Shown: one piece after another, positions 1 to 4,160 of the stretch
Numbering within the stretch: position 1 is the first letter of the stretch
Layout: each line of letters begins with the position of its first letter
Origin: Lactobacillus delbrueckii
Lineage (GTDB): Bacteria; Bacillota; Bacilli; Lactobacillales; Lactobacillaceae
Direction: 5' to 3'
Assembly (NCBI GenBank): GCA_004556255.1
Contig: SFHY01000084.1
Location: 1 to 6,185 of the forward strand
DNA: 6,185 nucleotides
Translations under genes and position numbers: made by a program
Notes under the pieces: model-generated
What the model saw: only the letters and a program-made list of their open reading frames with translations
Told to the model about the DNA's origin: nothing
Database searches by the model: none

Positions 1-318
1 GACGTAAATAGAAATATCCCTGATTTTTTCAAAACAATGGACACGGGATTTTTTAAAGTCCGTTATGAACGTTGTTCGGAAGCAGATAAAAGATTTATCT
101 TTGCTATGGTTGCATGTGGGGAACTACCATGTACGATTGCTAATGTTGCTAAGATAATGAAAAAAACTGTGAATTCTATATCTACTTCTAGGGCGCAGCT
201 CATTAATAAGGGGATTATTTATCCTGTACGTTATAAAGAACTTGATTTCACTGTTCCAGAATTTGATGGTTTTATTAAGCGGTTAGAAGAATATCAGGAA
301 TGGAAAAAAACAAATTAA
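1..318 (+). CDS. C-terminal part of an AAA-type ATP-binding protein (5' end outside window)
   Basis: The frame is open from base 1 and gives the last 105 residues before TAA at 316-318; an internal ATG at 37 is not needed as a start. The segment GFFKVRYERCSEADKRF, followed by a helix-turn-helix-like stretch (about residues 45-70), an INKGIIYPV turn and a final LDFTVPEFDGFIKRL, matches the C-terminal winged-helix tail I know from bacterial AAA ATPases related to Orc1/Cdc6. In those, the usual pattern is FF-R-R, then LI-KG-IY, then FTVP-FD-F. The Walker motifs would lie upstream and are not visible, so ATPase activity is inferred. Such proteins occur on chromosomes, prophages and integrated elements, and their function is mostly undefined. 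The gene is strikingly A/T-rich compared with the genes after position 800, which suggests acquisition by transfer. A strong terminator follows directly. Confidence 0.7.
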   Translation, partial: DVNRNIPDFFKTMDTGFFKVRYERCSEADKRFIFAMVACGELPCTIANVAKIMKKTVNSISTSRAQLINKGIIYPVRYKELDFTVPEFDGFIKRLEEYQEWKKTN

Positions 319-328
319 TTCATATCAC

Positions 329-357
329 AAAAAGACCTGGATGATCCGGGTCTTTTT
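329..357 (+). terminator. Rho-independent terminator after the AAA ATPase gene
   Basis: AAAAAGACCTGG (329-340) pairs with CCGGGTCTTTTT (346-357) around the loop ATGAT, with one G-U pair, and the 3' arm ends in a T-run continuing as TTTTTATTTT. It begins 10 bases after the stop codon. The A-run on the 5' side could also let it work on the minus strand, but no minus-strand gene ends here. Confidence 0.85.
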
Positions 358-417
358 ATTTTGCCTATTTTTTAATCATTCTATGTATATCAGGTAAATA
401 AAAGAGGAGTGAAAATT

Positions 418-591
418 ATGAGTAGAGACGAGTTAGACGATTTATTAGATGCAAGAGAAAAATTATGTGGATTTTGTAAAAATGATGCATGTGAAAAATG
501 TCAAGTAACATTATTGATTAATAATGCTTATGCAGAATACGATAAAATTGGCGAAGAAAAAAAACATTTCAAAAGGAGCAAATCAAAATGA
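418..591 (+). CDS. Small four-cysteine protein, probable zinc-binding hypothetical protein
   Basis: A 57-residue protein. I chose ATG 418 because AGGAG at 405-409 lies 8 bases upstream; the in-frame GTG at 409 overlaps that Shine-Dalgarno and is unlikely to be used. The N-terminal third is acidic (SRDELDDLLDARE). It is followed by C17-x2-C20-x4-C25-x2-C28, a compact four-cysteine knuckle that could hold one zinc or another metal. Then comes QVTLLINNAYAEY and a very basic tail ending KRSKSK. It has no membrane segment or signal peptide, so it is probably cytoplasmic. I recognise no named family, though small cysteine proteins of this kind are common in phages and mobile elements of lactobacilli. 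Its A/T-rich codons match the upstream ATPase gene and not the downstream operon. The stop TGA overlaps a second start codon (ATGA, 588-591), the usual sign of a coupled downstream gene that is missing here. Confidence 0.6.
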   Translation: MSRDELDDLLDAREKLCGFCKNDACEKCQVTLLINNAYAEYDKIGEEKKHFKRSKSK

Positions 592-620
592 GGACGAGGA
601 CTTACCACCACCGAACATAG
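572..620 (+). other. Ribosome binding site and start-codon stump of a lost downstream gene
   Basis: AAAGGAG (572-578) sits 9 bases before ATG 588-590, which overlaps the previous gene's stop as ATGA. This is a textbook coupled start, yet the frame reads only MRTRTYHHRT before TAG at 618-620. Composition changes from A/T-rich to balanced at the same point. The simplest reading is that a recombination event removed the body of an operon gene just after its start. A genuine 10-residue leader peptide ahead of the structured segment at 596-702 is an alternative. Confidence 0.45.
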
Positions 621-702
621 CACCATCCACGATGGTGACTGAAGCTGTTTCATTGCAAGGCGAGGACTGGCAATGAAAAGCTGTCACAGTCATAAGTCGC
701 TC
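596..702 (+). ncRNA. Candidate structured RNA or leader element, family not recognised
   Basis: Several nested helices can be drawn by eye. A closing helix joins GAGGACTTA (596-604) to TAAGTCGCTC (693-702), nine pairs with G699 bulged. A hairpin joins CACCATC (621-627) to GATGGTG (631-637). A long arm joins GACTG (637-641) to CAGTC (687-691), AGCT (643-646) to AGCT (679-682), and TTTCATTGC (648-656) to GCAATGAAA (670-678), with a 13-base loop AAGGCGAGGACTG. Together these form a three-way-junction shape. No T-run follows, so it is not a simple terminator. It lies upstream of the amino-acid importer operon, so a leader or riboswitch role is possible. It could also be an independent small RNA or the end of a mobile element. 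I could not match it to a T-box, SAM, lysine, glycine or other familiar riboswitch. Confidence 0.4.
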
Positions 703-817
703 ATTGGCTCCAGTATTTCAATTACTGTCAACTTGATTAATTTTAAGTACTCTTGCCCGGAACTTTGCCGCTTGTCAGCTCTTCATTGCTTGTGTCCTTT
801 TAGACGAAGGATTAAAC
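703..817 (+). promoter_or_regulatory. 5' leader of the amino-acid importer operon with a possible alternative stem arm
   Basis: No gene is visible here. TGTCAGCTCTTCATTGC (773-789) is complementary at 15 of 17 positions to bases 670-686, which are also used in the arm at 637-691, so the two pairings would exclude each other. CAGTA/TACTG (711-727) can form a short extra hairpin. The Shine-Dalgarno GAAGG (806-810) is 7 bases from ATG 818. I found no convincing -35/-10 pair, so the operon promoter may lie upstream of 596, or be weak or activator-dependent. Confidence 0.35.
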
Positions 818-1558
818 ATGAACAAGATCATCGAAGTTAAGCATCTGAAGAAGAATTACGGCGACAAGGAAGTTCTCAAGGACATCAATGCCGTCATCGA
901 AAAAGGAAAAGTCATCACGGTTATTGGTCCATCCGGTTCAGGCAAGAGTACTTTTTTGCGCTGTCTGAACCTGTTGGAAAAGCCAACCAGCGGCCAGGTC
1001 ATTTTTGAAGGAACGGAACTGACCGACCTTAAAGAAGAAGAGCTGGACCAACTCCGGCAGAAGATGGGCATGGTCTTCCAAAGCTTCAACCTCTTCCCCA
1101 ACATGTCCGTCATTGAAAACGTCAAGTTGGCGCCGATGAAGGTCAAAGGGATGAGCGACCAGGAAGCTGCTAAATTAGCCCATGAGCTCCTGGCAAAAGT
1201 TGGCCTGGATGACTTTGCTGACCACACCCCGGCCAGCCTGTCCGGCGGCCAGCAGCAGCGTGTCGCCATTGCCCGGGCTTTAGCCATGCAGCCGGACATG
1301 ATGCTTTTTGACGAACCGACCAGTGCCTTGGACCCGGAAATGGTTGGGGAAGTCTTAAAGACCATGCAGGATTTAGCCCAAACTGGGATGACCATGGTTG
1401 TGGTCACCCACGAAATGGGCTTCGCGAGAAAAGTAGCTGATGAAGTCTGGTTCATGGCCGACGGTTATCTTTTGGAACAGGGCAGCCCCGACCAGGTCTT
1501 CGACCACCCACAAAGTGACCGGGCCAAGGACTTTTTGGCAAAAATTTTGGAAGCCTAG
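818..1558 (+). CDS. glnQ: Polar amino-acid ABC transporter, ATP-binding subunit (GlnQ type)
   Basis: This 246-residue protein is the cytoplasmic ATPase that powers amino-acid import through the membrane protein encoded next. All ABC motifs are intact: Walker A GPSGSGKST (37-45), Q-loop Q88 in VFQSFNLFP, signature LSGGQQQR (141-148), Walker B MLFDEP with catalytic E166, D-loop SALD (169-172), and switch histidine H198 in THEMGFA. The length and the NLFPNMSVIENV and THEMGFAR stretches are typical of the polar amino-acid (PAAT) family, which includes GlnQ, HisP and ArtP. Start ATG 818 has Shine-Dalgarno GAAGG at 806-810. The permease gene begins 24 bases after the stop, so the two are surely one operon. 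The substrate is set by the partner protein; glutamine or glutamate is the usual assignment but is not proven by this subunit. Confidence 0.93.
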   Translation: MNKIIEVKHLKKNYGDKEVLKDINAVIEKGKVITVIGPSGSGKSTFLRCLNLLEKPTSGQVIFEGTELTDLKEEELDQLRQKMGMVFQSFNLFPNMSVIENVKLAPMKVKGMSDQEAAKLAHELLAKVGLDDFADHTPASLSGGQQQRVAIARALAMQPDMMLFDEPTSALDPEMVGEVLKTMQDLAQTGMTMVVVTHEMGFARKVADEVWFMADGYLLEQGSPDQVFDHPQSDRAKDFLAKILEA

Positions 1559-1582
1559 CTAGCAAAGGAAGAATGAAGCAAG

Positions 1583-3085
1583 ATGAAAAAACTTATTAAA
1601 ATTATGACCGCCCTCCTCCTCTTGGCCGGGCTCTTTACCGCGGCAGTACCAGCAGTTGATGCCGCCAGCAGCAAGAAAGTGGCCAGCGGCACGGTCATGA
1701 AGAAGATCAAGAAGTCCGGCAAATTAGTTGTCGGCATGTCCGCTGACTACCCACCATTGGAATTTACCAAGAACGTCAACGGCAAAAACAAGTATGTCGG
1801 CGTCGACGTTGAACTGGCCAAACAGATCGCAAAAGACCTGAGGGTCAAGCTGGAAATCAAGAACATGGACTTTGACTCCCTCCTGGTTGCCCTGGAAACT
1901 GGCAAGATCGACGTCATCATTTCCGGGATGACCCCAACGGCCGAACGGAAAAAGAGCATTGACTTCTCCAAGATCTACTACGCTGAAAAGTCAGATTACT
2001 TTGTCATCAATAAGACCAACAAGGCCAAATACACCAGCACCGCTTCCTTCAAGGGCAAGACGGTTGGTGCCCAGACCGGGTCCCTGCAGTACACTTCCTT
2101 GAAGAAGAACGCTGCTAAGAGCGGAATCAAGTTCAAGGGCCTGGCCAAGATCAGCAACCTGCTCATGGCCCTTAAGTCCGGCAAAGTTGACGCCGTTTTA
2201 TTGGGTGAACTTAATGCCAAGACTTACGCCACTAACGACACTTCCCTGTCCCTGGTCAAGTCCAGCCTCAGCCAGGCCCAGATGGGCAACGCGGTCGGTG
2301 TAGCCAAGGGGCAAGGCGACCTGGTCAAGGCCATCAACAAGACCATCAACAACTGCCAAAAGCAGGACCTGTTTAACAAAAAGTACATCCCTGCCGCTGC
2401 CAAGGCTATGAAACAGGCCTCAAGCAAGACCAACAACTCCATGAGCAAGTACGCCAGCTACTTCGCGACTGGCCTAGGCTACACCATGATCATTACGATT
2501 TGCTCCATCACGATTGGTTTGATCCTAGGTGTCATCTTTGCCTTGATGCGTCTGTCTAAAAACAAGCTTTTGCACGCTATCGCCGTTTGCTACATTGAGT
2601 TCCTCCGGGGCACTCCGCAGATGGTTCAGATCATGTTTGTCTACTTCGGGGTCGGGATGCTGATCAAGAATATGCCGGCCCTGGCCGCCGGGATCATCGC
2701 TATTGGCCTTAACTCTGGGGCTTACGTGGCTGAAGACATCCGGTCCGGGATTAATTCCGTGGACAAGGGGCAAACGGAAGCTGCCCGGTCCCTGGGGCTC
2801 AGCCAGGCCAAGACCTACCGCTACGTGGTCTTCCCGCAAGCCTTGAAGAATATCTGGCCAGCCCTGGGCAATGAATTCATTACCTTGACCAAGGACAGCT
2901 CCCTGGTCTCCGTCATCGGGGTCGGGGAATTGATGTACGAGACCGGCCTGGTCCAAACCGCGACCTACCGCGGGGTCATGCCGCTTTTTATCACCATGTG
3001 CATCTACTTCGTGGTCACCTTTATTTTGACCCGTCTGCTCAACTACTTTGAACGGCGGATGAACCTGACTTCAAGCCGGGCATAA
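1583..3085 (+). CDS. glnP: Fused amino-acid-binding protein and permease of an ABC importer (GlnP/GlnPH type)
   Basis: A 500-residue fusion. Residues 1-27 are a Sec signal peptide (KKLIK, a hydrophobic run, cleavage near VDA-A) with no lipobox cysteine, as expected when the binding domain is tethered. Residues about 45-276 are one solute-binding domain: SADYPPLEF (53-61), SGMTPTAER with T117 and R122 that normally grip the amino-acid carboxylate, and QTGS (164-167). Residues about 290-500 are the permease: membrane segments starting at YFATGLGYTMII, the family signature RGTPQ (342-346), and the EAARSLGL coupling loop (399-406) that contacts the ATPase. Two such chains would pair with two GlnQ-type subunits. 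Lactococcal GlnP has two binding domains; this protein has one. At the site that often carries an acid binding the substrate amine, the sequence reads G208-E209-L210, so the exact substrate is uncertain. AAAGGA (1564-1569) is 13 bases from the ATG, a rather long spacing. Confidence 0.92.
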   Translation: MKKLIKIMTALLLLAGLFTAAVPAVDAASSKKVASGTVMKKIKKSGKLVVGMSADYPPLEFTKNVNGKNKYVGVDVELAKQIAKDLRVKLEIKNMDFDSLLVALETGKIDVIISGMTPTAERKKSIDFSKIYYAEKSDYFVINKTNKAKYTSTASFKGKTVGAQTGSLQYTSLKKNAAKSGIKFKGLAKISNLLMALKSGKVDAVLLGELNAKTYATNDTSLSLVKSSLSQAQMGNAVGVAKGQGDLVKAINKTINNCQKQDLFNKKYIPAAAKAMKQASSKTNNSMSKYASYFATGLGYTMIITICSITIGLILGVIFALMRLSKNKLLHAIAVCYIEFLRGTPQMVQIMFVYFGVGMLIKNMPALAAGIIAIGLNSGAYVAEDIRSGINSVDKGQTEAARSLGLSQAKTYRYVVFPQALKNIWPALGNEFITLTKDSSLVSVIGVGELMYETGLVQTATYRGVMPLFITMCIYFVVTFILTRLLNYFERRMNLTSSRA

Positions 3086-3102
3086 AGACAATAGAAACAA
3101 AG

Positions 3103-3139
3103 AAACTGGAAACCTAGATTGGCTTCCAGTTTTTATTTT
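3103..3139. terminator. Bidirectional terminator between the importer operon and the LysR-type gene
   Basis: AAACTGGAA (3103-3111) pairs with TTCCAGTTT (3124-3132), and CC/GG inside can extend the stem. On the plus strand it is followed by TTTTTATTTT and lies 17 bases after the importer stop. On the minus strand it begins right at the stop codon of the convergent regulator gene (3133-3135) and is followed by a T-rich stretch, so it can serve both genes. Confidence 0.85.
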
Positions 3140-3987
3140 GCATATAGGGCAATAATTTGCCGCATAAGGGGGGTAACCACCCGGTCTTTGCGCCAGACCA
3201 GCTGCAGGCGGGTCCGCCACTTGGCCAAGTCAACCGGACAGATGCGGCCTTTGGCGTAAGTTTTGGCGATTGATTCCGGCACCAGGGCAATCCCCAGGCC
3301 AGAGTCACTCCAGCGGATGGCGGTTCTAGAATCATCGCACTTGACCACAAAATTTGGGGTGAGGCCTTTTTCCGCGAAGGCTTCCTTAAACATGCCTTCA
3401 AAGCGCCGGTAGATGACCAGGGGCTGGCCGGCCAGGTCCTGCAGCCTTACTTTTTCCTTGTCAGGGAAAAAGTCCTGGCAGGTAACCGCGGTCATCGGCT
3501 CATCGCTGATATCAACAAAGTTCAAGTTGACCCGGTTGTAGGGAGTGCGGACGATGGCCAGGTCCAGCAGGTTGCCCTGCAGCTTGTCCAGGATGCCAAA
3601 AGTGTTGTCTTCGTAGATGTCAAAGGAGACGCCGGGATGCTGGCGGGCAAAAGCCGTCAATTTGGCGGAAGGAAGCTCGCCGATTGAAGAAGAGACGGAA
3701 CCTAATTTAACCCTTCCCCGCCCGCCCCGATCCAGCTCCGTAATTTCGGTTTGGGCGTTTTTGGCCAAGGTCAAAATCTGGCCAGCATAATCCCGCAGCT
3801 TTTTTCCCGCTTCCGTCAGTTCAATGCCGTAGGGCTGGCGGACAAAAAGTTTTGCCCCCAGCTCCTCTTCTAATTGCTTTAGCTGGTAGCTGAGGGCCGG
3901 CTGGCCGACAAAGAGCCGCTTGGCAGCAGATGTAATCTGCCCTTCTTCAGCTACGACTAAAAAGTAATTGAGCTGCTTGAAATTCAT
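3133..3987 (-). CDS. LysR-family transcriptional regulator
   Basis: A 284-residue DNA-binding regulator. Residues 1-62 form the family's winged helix-turn-helix: LNYFLVVAEEGQITSAAKRLFVGQPALSYQLKQLEEELGAKLF is cited here by its landmarks Y8, A21-A22, Q29-P30-A31-L32-S33, L39-E40 and L43-G44. A linker helix follows, then from about residue 92 an effector-binding domain (VKLGSVSSSIGELP onward, with the DLAIVRTP strand-turn). The length is slightly below the usual 290-310 but nothing is missing. ATG 3985-3987 has only a weak purine-rich site (AGAGAGAAG) upstream. The gene is convergent with the importer operon and divergent from the P-type ATPase gene, the classic LysR layout, so its likely targets are its own promoter and the pump gene. 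The effector cannot be read from the sequence. Confidence 0.9.
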   Translation of the reverse strand: MNFKQLNYFLVVAEEGQITSAAKRLFVGQPALSYQLKQLEEELGAKLFVRQPYGIELTEAGKKLRDYAGQILTLAKNAQTEITELDRGGRGRVKLGSVSSSIGELPSAKLTAFARQHPGVSFDIYEDNTFGILDKLQGNLLDLAIVRTPYNRVNLNFVDISDEPMTAVTCQDFFPDKEKVRLQDLAGQPLVIYRRFEGMFKEAFAEKGLTPNFVVKCDDSRTAIRWSDSGLGIALVPESIAKTYAKGRICPVDLAKWRTRLQLVWRKDRVVTPLMRQIIALYAK

Positions 3988-4021
3988 TTTCTTCTCTCTT
4001 TAATGATCTTTGAGCTTAGTG

Positions 4022-4042
4022 GATATCAACTTTTTAGATATC
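4022..4042. promoter_or_regulatory. Candidate LysR-type operator (GATATC-N9-GATATC)
   Basis: GATATC at 4022-4027 and 4037-4042 flank an A/T-rich spacer, forming an interrupted palindrome that contains the T-N11-A core typical of LysR-family binding sites. It overlaps the predicted start of the regulator transcript, fitting autorepression. ATATCAAC at 4023-4030 recurs at 4069-4076 over the regulator's -35 box, a possible second half-site. The assignment rests on shape and position only. Confidence 0.45.
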
Positions 4043-4046
4043 TAAC

Positions 4047-4075
4047 ATCATAAAACAGTATTTTATTTATATCAA
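4047..4075 (-). promoter_or_regulatory. Promoter of the LysR-family gene
   Basis: On the minus strand, TTGATA (4070-4075) and TATGAT (4047-4052) are separated by exactly 17 bases, each one mismatch from the vegetative consensus. Transcription would start near 4040, inside the GATATC repeat, giving a leader of about 50 bases before the ATG. This is the best promoter match in the window. Confidence 0.6.
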
Positions 4076-4090
4076 CCCGGGGACTACAAT
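4062..4090 (+). promoter_or_regulatory. Weak candidate promoter for the P-type ATPase gene
   Basis: TACAAT (4085-4090) is a good -10 box, but the best -35 at 17 bases, TTTATT (4062-4067), is poor. A weak -35 would suit a promoter activated by a LysR-type regulator bound upstream. It would leave a leader of about 65 bases. Confidence 0.3.
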
Positions 4091-4160
4091 GAATAGTGAG
4101 AAAAATAACTTCTATATGTAACACGTAACGACTGAAGAATAATTACAAGGAGATGTTTGA

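Noticed and set aside
409..417. GTG 409 as the start of the four-cysteine protein.
   Set aside because: It overlaps the Shine-Dalgarno AGGAG (405-409) that serves ATG 418 at ideal spacing.
530..676. A 48-codon plus-strand frame, in a different frame from the four-cysteine gene, containing NEDEDLPPP and ending GEDWQ.
   Set aside because: Its ATG has no ribosome binding site and lies inside the four-cysteine gene, and its second half overlaps the strong stems at 596-702. A frameshift extension of the small protein is conceivable, but nothing else supports it.
583..693. A 36-codon minus-strand frame ending in a glycine- and serine-rich stretch (FGGGKSSSSF).
   Set aside because: It is short, has no clear ribosome binding site and lies opposite the structured element. 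The peptide looks orderly enough to deserve a search, but not to be called a gene.
596..702. Lysine (L-box) or SAM riboswitch.
   Set aside because: CTGTCAC (681-687) and GGACTGGC (664-671) recall pieces of these classes, but their other invariant motifs (such as CGCCGAAG, or CTTATCAAGAG at the start) are absent and the spacing is wrong.
588..817. T-box leader for the importer operon.
   Set aside because: There is no 14-base T-box motif of the AGGGTGGAACCGCG kind and no terminator before the gene.
856..1455. A 199-codon minus-strand frame opposite the GlnQ-type gene.
   Set aside because: It is the mirror of a clearly functional ABC ATPase gene, has no recognisable domain and no ribosome binding site; long antisense frames are common opposite G/C-rich third positions.
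2525..2956. A 143-codon minus-strand frame opposite the permease domain.
   Set aside because: It lies wholly inside a well-supported membrane-protein gene and reads as a composition-driven shadow.
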